64,000 nucleotides of DNA. Origin: Colletotrichum lupini. Its lineage: Eukaryota; Ascomycota; Sordariomycetes; Glomerellales; Glomerellaceae. The DNA lies in assembly GCF_023278565.1 (NCBI RefSeq), contig NC_064680.1, positions 1,240,001-1,304,000 of the forward strand, in the 5' to 3' direction. The notes below the pieces were generated by a model. It saw only the letters and a program-made list of their open reading frames with translations, was not told where the DNA came from and searched no databases. Made by a program: the position numbers and the translations under genes. Below, piece after piece: positions 35,600 through 48,276 of the stretch; position 1 is the first letter of the stretch, and each line of letters begins with the position of its first letter.

Positions 35600-38500
35600 A
35601 AATATTAATATATTCTTAAAATACGTAATTAACTATTATTTAAAAAGTTATTAAAGTATTAATAAGTCTAAAAAGTATAACGAGGTACTTAAAAAGTCCT
35701 TTATAAGTTTAAAATACCGTTTTTTATCTATCTCTTTTCTTAATTCGAATTTAATTAAATACTTCCTTAAGATTTATGATAATAAACTAATTAGTTTTAT
35801 AAAATAAATCTCTAAACTTAGTAATAAGTAATGAGAAATAGTAATTCTTTTTTATAATTTCGTTAAGTTTTTTATAATTAATAATAAGTTTTAATTTTCC
35901 TTCCTTTTTTAATATAAAAAGTAAGAGGAATCTTATAGAAGAATTTAATAGTTAAATATATCTTTTTTTAAGTTTTTTATTAAAATATTTATTAAAATAC
36001 TCTTATTCTTCTTAATTTATTAAATATATTAAATAGAACCCGGGTTATATCCCTTTTTTAAGTTCGATTTTTATATTTTAGTTATTATATTTTAATAACC
36101 CTATTTCTTTAGGTTCTATAAATAGTCTTATATATATTTAGTACTTTTTAAGTATAATTTAAAGTCGTTACGATTTCTAATCGTTAATATTAATTATAAA
36201 CCTCTTAAAGCCTTTTATTATTTTAATAAAAACTATATATTATATTTATTTGTATTCTTTAAGAGTCCCTAAAAATCCGTTGAAACCCTCTTTTTTCTTA
36301 AGTCGTTTAATAATTAAATTTCTTTAAGAAATCTAGTTAGTAATTTAATTTATTTATAAGTTATACTTTTATAACTACGAAAGTCTTAAAATAACGTTAA
36401 TATTTCTAATCTTTATAATATTATATTATAATTATTCTTATTAATTATTAATATATATTAAGAAGTATATAGTTTCTTAATTAATATATTTATAATTATA
36501 GTTAACTCGTTCTCTTTTTATTATTTATAATTAGTATAGTTTATCTTTATATACCTATAATAAGTTAAGTTTATTTACTACTTTTAATAAAATATAAATT
36601 TTTTACGCACTACTATTAATAATAATATTTAATCCTTATTTATAAATATTAAAATTAACTTATAAACATACGTCGTTACGTTATTTAGTTATATATTAAA
36701 ACCTTTCTTTTACTTTTACCTCTTATCGTTCTTTTATAATTAGTTTTTTTAGTTTTTTAATATACGTTTTTTTTATTAAGCACCTTATTTACGTAGTTTT
36801 TATTATTCTCTCTATACCTTAGCTTTTTTAATATAATAAACTTAATATTAATTAAATTTATAATCTTTTTATTTTATATATTTATTATTAAAGCACTTTA
36901 TAAAGAAATTAGGGTCTAGTCCGAATATAGCTCTATTATTATTATCAAAGCTTAGTAACGTCTAGTTAAGTAATTAATTTTTTATATAAATATCTTTAAT
37001 AGTTTTATTATCGTATTTTTATAAATAAAAACGACTATTTTATTTAAATATAAAATACTAGAGCTATTTATTATTTAAATATTCTACTTAAAATAATTCC
37101 TTATAAAAGGGGTCTTTAGGGTTAAGTAAAGAGTAATTTTTATTTATATAGGGGGTTATTATAACCTCTTTACGTTCTCTAGTGTTATAAAACTAAATGA
37201 CTTAATTATTTATAAATAAATAAATATATTTATATTATAGTTTATTATTATCCTTTTCAAAATTAATATTATTAATACTAAATAGTACTTTATAATCGAT
37301 CTTTATCTAAGTACGTTATTAAGTAACGTTATAAATTTTATTTAAATTATAGAATAATTGTATTTTATTAAAATAAAAAGAACTAGTTCTTATTTCGATA
37401 TTTTCTTTTTTAAAGTTAAAATTAATTCTTTTTTTATTAATAATTTTAAAATTAAAAATCGGTTTTTTAAGTACTTCGATCTTATTTTTATATACGAGGT
37501 TTTTAAACTATTCCTTAACTTTATAAATAAATTCTTTATTAATATTTACTCCTTATATTATATAAATAAACTTAGTTAATATTTTATTTAAATTAAGTTC
37601 TTTTTAGAACTTAATAAGTTATTTTTAATTTATATTATTTCGTTATATTATATAAACGAGATTACTTATAATTCTTTTTATATTAGGTCCTTTTTTTCAA
37701 AGTTAAGGAGCTATTCCTTTATATTAACTAAGAGGTTTTATTTAATACGTCTTTTAAAAAAGTTAAGTATATTCTTTATAATAGGGTCCGTTTTACCCTT
37801 TTTTTCTATATTTTTATAAATTTAGGAAAGTATAGTAAAGTATTTAATATCATTCTCTTAAAAATATAAAGTTAATAAGTAAGTATTTTCTTTTTTCTTT
37901 TTTTTATAACTAGAGTTTTAATAAGAAATAAAGTAATATTATACTTAGATCGCTTACTATTTTTAAGTTATTTTAAGTATTATCTTATTTATTTTTTATT
38001 ATTTTAATAAATAAAATAGTTATTATTATAATAAACTATTTATAAAAGTTATTTATAAGGGACTTTTTTATTTATAATATTAGCTCGTTTTTCTAAAATA
38101 AGTTAGTATTAAATACGTTTAGGTTATTAATAATTTCTAATTATATATTCTATTTTATCGTAAGTATAATACTTAAAGTCCTTTTTTTAACGAGGCTTTT
38201 TGTATTTAGTAATACTAAGGTCTATAAGTCCTCTATATTATTTATAGGACGTATTTTATTATTATTAATCTTTTAGGTTATTTTAATAATTACTTAGTAA
38301 TTTACTATAGCTTTAGTATTCTTCATTAAAATTAATTTAAAAGCGCCGTATTTCTCCCTTTTCTTTACGTCGTTTATATAATTAAGTATTAATTTTAATA
38401 ATAAGCTTAATATAATATAAAAGATTTATTAATATTTTTACTTTACTAAGTTCGTCCTTAACTTTATTTTTTAATCCTTGATAAAACGAGAAAATATAGG

Positions 38501-38890
38501 TTTTTTAATAAAATCGAATTATATTATAAGTCTTTTAAACTTAGTAATATAATATAAAATAAACTTAGTTTATTAAAAATTAGCTGGGTCTCTCTTAGCT
38601 TATTGTTTTTTATTAAGGTTTTAAAATAGGGATTTAAAAGTACTCTAAAATCTTATTATATTAATAAAAATATTTACGGTTTCTTTTTTATAATATAATA
38701 AATAACCGTTATTATTAAGGAATTCTTTTTAAAAAAGCTCGAACTACTCTAAGGCTTATCTTTTAAAAAAGTTATTACGTAAATAACTCGTTTAGTTTTG
38801 TTATAGAAATTAGTAGTATAAAACGTTTAATAAGTTTTAATCTAAATTAAAAATCCCTTAAGATATTTAGTAGTTCTATTAAAGATAGGG
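35600..38890 (-). pseudogene. Decayed Gypsy reverse-transcriptase and upstream polyprotein
   Basis: The reverse-transcriptase remnant occupies roughly 35.6-36.2 kb, and gag/protease sequence is expected at higher coordinates. Stops are dense in every frame. The only plus-strand frame of note (37358-37579) is a chance AT-rich frame of Phe, Ile, Lys and Asn. Confidence 0.6.
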
Positions 38891-38896
38891 CATTAA

Positions 38897-41800
38897 TATA
38901 CTAGCGTCGTAAATCAATATCCCGGCGTTACTTTTATACTAGCGTCGCTATTTTACTTTTTAATTAGTCTAAAAGAATAGTACTTCCCTATAAAAGTAGT
39001 AAGGGTAACTATACTAATATAGCCATTTTTACTATCCTCTCTAACTTAAGCTCTAGTTTAAGATTTTTAAAAATAAAAATACTACTATAACCTACGTACT
39101 TATTTAAAACTACTATATTACCTATTTAAAATTTATAAATCTTAAATTAGTTAGTAATATAAGCTTTTATAAATTTTAAATAAGTAAGGCTTTTTTTTAT
39201 TATATATTTAAAATATATAAAAAGTAAATTATAATAACGTCTATTTAATTACCTCTTTTAATATAGCTATAATAATTTATTATTATTATAAACTACTTTT
39301 TACTAGCTCCGTTTTTTTTAAATACTAGGCTATATTAACTATTTACTTATATAATTCCTTATTATCCTCTCTTTATTAAGAACGTTAAACTAGTTCTTTA
39401 TTTATTATTAAAATAAGCTCGATATTTAGTTTTAAGTTAGCTAACTTATCTTTTTTATAAGCCTAGCTCGTATTAATTAATTTTTATTTTTATATAAGCG
39501 GCCTCGCTTTTTATTATTTATACCTTAGTTATTATAAGTAATACGGCCTTAACTAACTAACTAGCCTTTTTTAAATAAAGCTAGTTATAATAAAATAGGC
39601 TATACTATATTCTTTAGCTTATTATAGAGGGATATAGTAATTTTAGAGTTAAGGATTTAGTAATATAGATCTAAAAAAGACCTTTTTTAGAGATATTATT
39701 AAGAATATACCTCTTATTTATTAAAAGTAGCTAAATTTAACATTTTAAAATAGATTTTATAGTAATATAAGATACTTAGCTTAATTAAAATAGTATAATC
39801 TAAACTATAAAATCCGAGGGGGTTTAAAAATAGCCTCTTATTAAATAATATTACTTTTTTTATAAACTAGCCTTATATCCTAATTAAAGTAAGATATTTT
39901 AAAAAAAGTATTATTTAAAGTTTACTTAGGTACTTAAAATAAGTACTTATATACTCCTAGTTTATAAGTACCTCGTCCTTTATATAAGCTTAGTAAAAGT
40001 ATAGTTCCTAATTACTAATTATATCTTATATAATATTAATAAGCTATTATAAGTAATTAAGACTATTTAAAAAATAACCTTTAATATTATTATTACTTAA
40101 CTTAATATTAAAAATAATACGAGTACTAAAGTTCTAGTACTTTTAAATAAAATAACGGGCTTATTATGCTCTTAAAAATAAGTATATTACGTAAAAGTAC
40201 TAAAGGATTAGGTATTAGTTATTAAACTTTTTATAGAGCTTAGTTTAAGCTTTTTTAAAAGTATACTTAGTCTTAGTAAAAATAATAAGCTTTTATATTA
40301 TAAAGACCCTATAATATATATAAGGGGGGGGCTTATTAATAAGTATATTAATATAGGCCTTATTTTTATTACTTAGTATAGCTATTATTTATATTAATAA
40401 CTAATATCCTTTATTATTAAACTTATTACTATTATTATTATAGCTACGGTCCTTAACTTATTTTTATTTAGCCCTAAGTATAATATTAAAGTTAATATAA
40501 TAAATATAGAGTTATTACTAAACGTCTAGGAACTACTTATTTAGTATAGCTTTTATCTATTTATCGTAGTTTATAATAATAATAATAAAGTAACGGACTA
40601 AGTATTAGTTTATAAGTTAATAAATACTTATTAAGAGAAATTAAAAACCCTCTAGTCTCTTATTATTAATAAAGCCGAACGTAGCGTTATAAATAGATTT
40701 AAAATAGGTCTACTTAGTAACTTAGAAAAGAGGGAGCTTAAAACGATTAGTATTATAAGTATTATTAAAGCTAATTACTTTAAAAAATCGCTTTTATATT
40801 TAAAAATAGTAAAAAAAGGTTTAGATAAGGTTAATAAGGTAGTTTAGCTTATCGTTTACCTATTTTATTACGTATAGAATATTTTACTTATTAAATAGCT
40901 TAATTAACGCTATAGTTAGCGAGTATTTAATTAGTTTCTCTTAGTTTATACGAGCCCTAGTATTATAAATATTTTACTAAGTAAATAAGGACTTTAAGAA
41001 CTATTTTTAAATAATAATACGCATATTATAAGTCCGAATCCTAACTTATTAACTTATAATTTTAATAATATCCTTAATTACTTTAATAAGCTTATAATAT
41101 AAAGGGTACGTAAAAGCTTTAAAACTAGGGCTATAATTATACTAATTATATTAAGGGTTTAGATAATAATATAATAACTACTTATCCTCTTTTTAAGCCG
41201 CGGTAATAACTTACTATTTATAACTATATTTACGAGACTTATATCATTAAATACTAATACCTTATATAAGCCTAGGCTTATTAAAATAATTATATTAAAA
41301 AGTATATTAAATAATTCGGCCTCGAGCTTTATACTTATTCCATTTTATAATACTAAATTTATTAGCTTTTATAAAGTTGTTAACTTAGTTAAAAAAGATA
41401 TTATAAGTTTATTTTAAATTACTAAAAATTAGTAAGTTTAAGATTTTAATTATAAAAAGAGAGGAGGATCGGTTATTTAGAGTATAATAAGAAGCTATAA
41501 TTTAAAAAAACGTTTTATTTTAAATAAAAGATAGCTATAGAGGTAAATAGGGTAGTAAATTAACTTAAAGACCCTATATTTATTATTATTAACGGATATA
41601 TTCTTATTATTAAAATAGTACCGTTATTAGTTATTAATTAGTTTTAATAACCTATTTAATAAGCTAAAGAGTATTATTAAACTACTTTATTATAAAATAG
41701 GAAGGTTATTAAGACTATTTATTAAAGAGAGAGGGGTTATATTTTAAAAAAAGTCGTAAGAGGGTAGTTCGCTAAGTTTTCGTTATTTTCTTAAGAAAAT

Positions 41801-42313
41801 AGTAAATAAAATATAATATAAGCTCTATATTAAAGTAATTAATTATAAGAAGTTATGTATTTTATAATATATTAATTAGGAACTTAATAATAAGGTCGTG
41901 CTATTTTTTAAAATTACTAATTTTATAAAATTAGTTAATATTAAAATAGCTACTTTTTAAAAAAAGAAATAATAATAGTTAGCTAGATAATAATAAAGAG
42001 CCGTAATTAATTAATAATCGTTCTTATAAAGGGGGAAGTCTCTTAATAGGGGTATTATTTTAAAATTAGCTTTAAGGAACGTCTCTAACTTTAATTATAA
42101 AAGCTATTATAAATAAATATTATAAGTTAAATTTTAAAGCTTAATAATATAACTTAAGTATAAAAGAAGTAAAAGAATAAAAGCTTAGGATACTTTGTAA
42201 GTATTTAATAAAATCTAATTATATTAATAAATTGTTTTTAAACTAATTAAAAAGTAAAGTAGCGACGCTAATATAAGAGCAATACTAATATATTAATTTA
42301 TAACGCTAGTATA
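38897..42313. mobile_element. 3.4-kb inverted-repeat DNA element flanked by TTAA
   Basis: The ends are reverse complements for about 75 bp, starting TATACTAGCGT. The left repeat contains the motif ATACTAGCGTCG twice and runs into TTTTACTTTTTAATTAGT, found again inverted at the right. TTAA lies immediately outside both ends (38893-38896 and 42314-42317), which is the piggyBac duplication, but TTAA is self-complementary and could simply be the outermost part of the repeat. The ends could also derive from a CACTA start by C-to-T change. The interior is stop-riddled; I cannot identify the transposase. It is nested in the Gypsy-like element. Confidence 0.65.
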
Positions 42314-42317
42314 TTAA

Positions 42318-42819
42318 TTCCATAAAAATAATAAGTATATTAAACTTAAGTCTTTTTTATTTATTTATAAGAGTTTTAATAATACTAATAATAGCTCGGA
42401 GAGTTCTAATCTTTTATTTTAAATTATTTATTTCTCTTTTTTTAATTCCTAAGTTAATTATAGCTTCGTTAACTATATTCTAAAAGGTAATAATATTTTT
42501 ACTATTTTTAATTGAAATTATAACTAACTAAGTAGAGTTATTATTAAAAAGCTCTGCGAGTTTTTTATTCCGCTTATTACTTTATTTAATAATACGTCGT
42601 ATTTTTTTATAATTTATTTTTTTAAAAACTATATTATTATTAGAGTTATAAGTAACGTCAAGTATTTTATTATCCTCGGCCTTAGCTAGTTTATTAATTA
42701 AGTTAAGAGGTTTTTTAGAGTTAAATAAAAAAGTACTTAAGGTTTTGAAAAATATCGTCGTTTTTTTTATTACTTAGTAAGTTTTATAAGGTTAGCTTAT
42801 TAAATAAGAGTAATTAAAG
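42318..42819 (-). pseudogene. Decayed 5' (gag) part of the Gypsy-like element
   Basis: About 500 bp between the nested 3.4-kb element and the right LTR. The minus strand has a broken frame starting near 42770, rich in Lys and Asn. Assignment as gag rests on position alone. Confidence 0.4.
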
Positions 42820-43114
42820 TATTATAACTAGCTAATTATAATAAGTATATTAATAAACACTAAGGCTATGAGTACTAAGTAAATAGTATTATAATTATAA
42901 ATAGCTTCTCTAAAATTATATTTATAAATTATAAAATAAATAAAGCTTCAGTAATTAATTATAACCTTATTAAAAGGGGTTCTTAATAAGAATAACTAAA
43001 AGTAATCGTAAGATTTAATACTAAGTTAATTATTAAAAAAGCTATAAAAGTCTATTCTTAAGCCTAGCTTAAGTTTATATTATATATAAGTCCGCTTATG
43101 AATATATTTATCAT
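42820..43114 (-). repeat. Right LTR-like repeat of the Gypsy-like element
   Basis: Starts TATTATAACTAGCTAA. It contains the uninterrupted version of the site (TATATAAGTCCGCTTATG) that carries the 108-bp insert in the left copy. The right boundary is chosen from a TTATCA end and is uncertain by several bases. Confidence 0.75.
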
Positions 43115-43269
43115 TAATAATTATTCTTATTTATTAAGTAATTACTTAATAAATACTAATAAGCGATTACTTAAAGTAATTATAATAATTACTTTATTAC
43201 GTAATTACTACTTCTTGTTTATATATAACTTATTTATAATTTTTTTATTTTATAGGAGTTATTTTATAT

Positions 43270-44361
43270 AGTGGTTTTTTTCTAGCTTTATAAGTATAAA
43301 AGATTAACCTTAACGGGATTACGCTTTTAAAGGAAATTATATAATATAATATACTTTTTAACTATATAATACGTATAATATGCCCTAAGTACGTACTTAA
43401 CGTAATATAGTAATTTTAATACGAAAATTATTATATAATTTAGGATAGGTAAGCTACCTTATATAGTAGTACTAGTGAAAAAGGTTGATAATAAAGGTTA
43501 GTCATAATAATTAGCTATAATAGTCACCTATAATAGTTAGAAGCGGCCCTTAACTATAGAGGTTTTAAACTTTAATAGCAACATAAAGGTTTTTAAAAAA
43601 AGGCTAAATAAGCTAATATTTATTACTTTTTAAAGCTTATAAAGATTCTTTTTATCCTTATCGCTTCTAATATTACCTAAAGCTATTCTCTATTTAAATT
43701 AAATAAACTTATTAAATAAATTTACTAAATAAACTTATTAATATATAAACTACTACTTCGATAAAACCCTACTTTATTCTTAATATATAGTTAGTAATTA
43801 ATAAGCTAAAAATACTTATTAATAAGTCTACCCCTCTCGAGCTAAGCGCCCTTAGCTAGCTTAACGCTATAATTATTATAATTAATATAAGTATACCCGA
43901 GGATTAGTAAAGTATTTTTTAATAATACGGAATTTAGCTAAGTAATAATACGAACGCCGTAAATAGCCGGGCTAATATAAATATTAAGATTTAGTATATT
44001 AACGCTAGTTTAGAAATTATACTTTACGGAGCTAAAAATCCCTTTAATACGGGCTATATTATAAATATAAAAGAATATATAAGGGGCCCTTTAATCTTTA
44101 ATAAGAAGGAGTATATAATACGGGATCTAATTATTTACGCGGGCTAGTATTAAGAGGTCTTATATATATTAAAATAGGTATAGCCCGCCCTCTAAATAGC
44201 TAGAATTACGTAAGGGAAGGTTAGGAGCTATTAATAAATAAAAAATAACGGTTAAGTTAGTTAATTATTTTAATTAGTAGTTAGGTATAGAGCGTAATAT
44301 ACCTAGTTTTCTTTAATACGTAATATATAATACGGCCCTAGCGGATTGCTCTATAAGGGGG
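43270..44361 (+). repeat. Repeat family R1, copy B (1092 bp)
   Basis: Begins AGTGGTTTTTTTCTAGC and ends CTATAAGGGGG. It is flanked by an exact 16-bp duplication AGGAGTTATTTTATAT (43254-43269 and 44362-44377). It lies just outside the right LTR of the Gypsy-like element. No open frame. Confidence 0.85.
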
Positions 44362-44377
44362 AGGAGTTATTTTATAT

Positions 44378-45194
44378 TCTTATATTTTTATATATATAAT
44401 ATACTATAGTTATTATAAGTTTACGGGGCGGGTCTTAGTCTTAGTTATATATATTAAAAACGTATAGGGTATAAGGGACTCTCGCGGTGCGGTGCCTTAA
44501 AAGAACTGCTAATACTTATAAAAATAATATAAAATACCTCCTTTAATTAAGTTAATACGGTCTTAATTAACGGAGCTACGACCGAGGGAAAGAAGATAGT
44601 ATTAACTAGATTAGAAAAGTAGACTTCTTAATCGTCTTATATTATTATATATAAAAATAAATTATTGAATAGGGTCTAGTTCGATTTTAAAAAGTATATA
44701 TATAATTAAAATAAAAATCCGCGCTACTAAGCTCCTATTTCTAATCGGGGCCCTTCTTTTTATATCTTACTCCGATTAGCTCTCTTATAGATCCCTAAAC
44801 TTAATTAGTTTTAAAAAGGACCGCTAGGACTAATTACCCTACCCTATTCTAATATTTAGTTATAATAGTTATTATTAAGGTTTAAAAAAAGAATAAGTAG
44901 CTATTACGTTATTATTTAAACCCTAAGTATAATTAATATAATTATAGCCCTAGTTTTAAAGCCTTTATATACTTTTTATATTATAAAATTATTAAAGTAG
45001 TTAAGGATATTATTAAAACTATAAGCTAATAAGTTAGGATTTAGGCTCATAATATACGTATTATTATTTAAGAATAGTTTTAAAGTTTTTATTTACTTAG
45101 TAAAATATTTATAATGCTAAGGCTTATATAAATTAAGAGAAACTAGCTAAATAATTATTAATTATAATATTAATTAACTATTAATAATAATAAT
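44378..45194. pseudogene. Decayed sequence between R1 copies B and C
   Basis: About 800 bp of AT-rich sequence without open frames or a recognisable family. It is a little less AT-rich at the left (GGGCGGGTCTTAG, TCGCGGTGCGGTGCC near 44.43-44.50 kb), perhaps a piece of another repeat. Confidence 0.35.
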
Positions 45195-45207
45195 ATAATA
45201 AGACTAT

Positions 45208-46402
45208 GTAGTAGTTTTTTTCCGGCTTTATAAGTATAAAAGATCGACCTTAATAGGATCACGCTTTTAAGGGAAATTATATAATATAATATACTTTTTA
45301 ATTATATAATACGTATAATATATCCTAAGTACGCGCTTAACGTAATATAATAATTTTAATACGAAAACCGCTATTTAATTTAGGATAAGTAAGCTACTCT
45401 CTTTAGTAATAGCGCTAGCTAAAAAGGTCAATAGTAGAGGTCGGCTATGATAATTAATTATAATAATTAGTTATAATAATTAGAGGCGGCCCTTAATTAT
45501 AAAAGTTCTAAACTTTAATAATAACGTAAAAGTTTTTAAAAAAAGGGCTAAATAGGTTAATATCTACTACTTTTCGTACTAAAGCTCGTAAAGATTCTTT
45601 TTATCCTTATTACTTTTAATATTGCCCAAAGCTACTCTTTATTTAAACTAAACAAATCTACTAAATAAATTTACTAAATAAATCTACTAAATAAATCTAC
45701 TAATTAAATTTATTAAATAAATTTACCAAATAAACCTATTAATATATAAACTACTACCTAAATAGCTAGTTAGATAACTAGTTAAGAAGTTAGCTAGTTA
45801 AAATACTACCTCAATGAGAACCTATTCTCTTAGTATATAGTTAGTAATTAGTAAGCTAAAACTCTCTAAAAATACTTGTTAATAAGTTTACCCCTCTCGG
45901 GCTAAGCGCCCTCTTTAGCTAGCTTAATACTATAACTATTATAACTAATATAAGCATGCTTAAAGATTATTAAAGTACTTTTTAATAATATAGAATTTAG
46001 CTAAGTAATAATACGAATACTATAAATAACTAAGCTAATACGGACGTTAGGATTTAATATATTAACGCTAGCTTAGTTATAATAATTATAATAAATAGGC
46101 TAGAGGTATATAAAATTAAAGTAATAAGCCGGCGCTTTAAATAGCTCTTATAGGACCCCCTAGGTAATAATAATACTTATATAAAAGAATAGATTATACT
46201 AGACTTAACTACTTATATAGGCTAGTACTAAAAGGTCTTATGCGTATTAGAGTAGGTAAAGCTTATTTTATAAATGGCTAAAATCACGTAGTAAAAAGTT
46301 AAGAGCTATTTTAGTTAATAATTAAGTATAGAGCGCATTATACCCAGTTTTCCCCAATACGTAATACATAGTACGGCCCCGGCGGATTGCTCTATCGGGG
46401 GG
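45208..46402 (+). repeat. Repeat family R1, copy C (1195 bp)
   Basis: Begins GTAGTAGTTTTTTTCCGGC and ends CTCTATCGGGGGG. It is flanked by an exact 13-bp duplication ATAATAAGACTAT (45195-45207 and 46403-46415). It is the longest copy, with several extra CTAAATAAATCTA-type units near 45650-45740. No open frame. Confidence 0.85.
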
Positions 46403-46654
46403 ATAATAAGACTATATATATATATATATATATTATTTATTATAATAATAAAAATATATATCATTATATAATATTAATATTATAATTATAAATAACTAGT
46501 AAATTATATTAAATATAGAATTATATAATAAGCTTATAATTTATTAAAATAAGTTAATAATTTATTATTTTATTATTTATTAATTAATTTATACTTATAA
46601 ATATTATAGAAATTAAAAAGATAGAAATATTTAAAAAGTGTTTGAGATATGTTA

Positions 46655-46750
46655 AGGAAATATTTAAAATATATTAAGGAAATATTTAAGAAGCTTTTAA
46701 GAAACTTTTAGGAAATTTTTAGGAAATGTTTAGGAAATATTTAGGAAATA
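46655..46750 (+). repeat. Imperfect 11-bp tandem repeat (TTTAGGAAATA-like)
   Basis: At least four consecutive 11-bp units (CTTTTAGGAAA, TTTTTAGGAAA, TGTTTAGGAAA, TATTTAGGAAA), preceded by looser versions. Related runs without clear periodicity occur near 28.83 and 30.5 kb. Confidence 0.7.
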
Positions 46751-46759
46751 TTTATAGTT

Positions 46760-48276
46760 AATATATTATCTATTCAGTATTTATAGCTTTAACTTCTATT
46801 TATATATTTATTGCGAATATTTATTTATAATACTACGGTATTCTTAATTTATATAATACTATTTTAAAAAGGTAAGTAAAATACTTCTATTTTAATAAAC
46901 TCTTTATTTATAGACTTTTTTAAACTAATTATTCCTTATTATCCCTTAACCCTTAATTATACTTTTTATTTATTTATATCCTTAATAAAGATCTAAGTAA
47001 AAGTAGCGGGGTTTATTTAGGAATCTATTTTATTATTATTAAAATTATTAATAGGGGTAGGCTAGACCGGCTTATTCTTAATTATTTTATTATTCTAGCT
47101 TATTTACTTAGGGATTTTGAAATCTTTTTAAAAATAATTAATATCAAATATAATAATATATAAGTATTAATAAAGTAATTTATTAAAAATATCCTCGTTT
47201 AGTACGAGTTTAAAATAACGGTATTTATAAAATACTAAGAAAGTTAGCTCGTATATATTAAGGAGAGGGTAGGCTATAAAATCTAATTAAAAAGAGCGTT
47301 AATTAAAGAATAAGTTATACTTATTATAACTAATAACGTCTTACAATTTATAGACTTTATAGCTCTTTTTAAAGCCGAGCTTAACGTTTATTTTTATTTA
47401 AGTAACGTTTTATTAAAAATAATTAGTTTTATAAACTAAAGATATTTTAAAAATATTTCTATTTATAATACTATCCTTTTTAAAAAGAATAATAAATAAC
47501 GCTTTATTATTTATAATAGCCTTAGGCTTTTAAGGAGTATCTAGGGGCATATTTTAGCCTTTTATAAATAATATTATTTTAGTATAATATTTTATAAAAA
47601 ACTATTAATAAAGCTAAAAATATTAATATAAAATAAGAAGTAACTTATAAATAACCTTGACGTTAATAATAATAAAGAGGGATCTTTTATAAGAAATTAT
47701 AAAATTAATATAATAACTCTTTTTAAAATACTTTTTAAGTATACTAAAAGACGATTAGTAGTAGCTATTAAAATAAAACCTATTAGCCTTCAAATAATAA
47801 TAATAGAGTTCTCTTAATAATAAAATTACTTAACTTTATTATTATAAAAATAAATAAATAAATTACGTATTTAATTATAATAATAAAGACGAAACTTATA
47901 TTATTAGTCTCGAATATAAAGAGATTCTAAGGCCGGCCCTATTTATTATTAATATAAGATTTAAAACTATTATTATTATAATAATAAAAAGGTATTATAA
48001 AATTAATTTAGAAATATTTTTAATTAATTATTAATAAATTTTAAATATAATAATAAGTTTTATAATAAAAATCTTTAATAAAAGTTATAATAAAGAGTAA
48101 AAGTTTAAAAAAAAGATTTAACTTAGTTAGAATAGAAAAAAGGTATAAGTTAAAATTATTTTTTATAAAACGGACTTTAATTAAATAATAATACCCTAAT
48201 TAGTTATAATTTATTTTTAAAATATTTCTAGCCCGAGTACTTAAAAAAAAAAACGAAGTCTAATTAGTTAAATTTA
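46760..48276. pseudogene. Decayed coding remnants of the 20.5-kb block, right part
   Basis: Plus-strand frames interrupted by stops keep protein-like stretches near 47.3-47.8 kb (DFIALFKAELNVYFYLSNVLL and FKYTKRRLVVAIKIKPI). This is the best place to look for the transposase or cargo of the bounding TIR element. I do not recognise the family. Confidence 0.4.

Larger units (their letters stand above)
35186..43114 (-). mobile_element. Gypsy-like LTR element, minus strand, apparently lacking RNase H and integrase
   Basis: Direct repeats of about 285-290 bp (35186 to about 35598, interrupted by a 108-bp insert, and 42820 to about 43114) enclose degenerate coding sequence. On the minus strand near 35.6-36.1 kb, fragments match Gypsy reverse transcriptase in order: KKRYI, FYIKKGRK, NLTKL-stop-KRITISHYL, EIDKKRYFKLIKDF and a final ITYFKNILIF at the position of the YxDD box. 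The left LTR begins almost immediately after that box, leaving no space for RNase H and integrase, which normally follow. Near the right LTR a possible gag start lies on the same strand (KKNDDIFQNLKYFF). A 3.4-kb inverted-repeat element interrupts the interior. It is inactive. The outer ends of the LTRs are approximate. Confidence 0.62.

Noticed and set aside
37358..37579. 73-codon frame inside the AT-rich block
   Set aside because: It is made almost only of Phe, Ile, Lys, Asn and Tyr, as expected from random AT-rich DNA.
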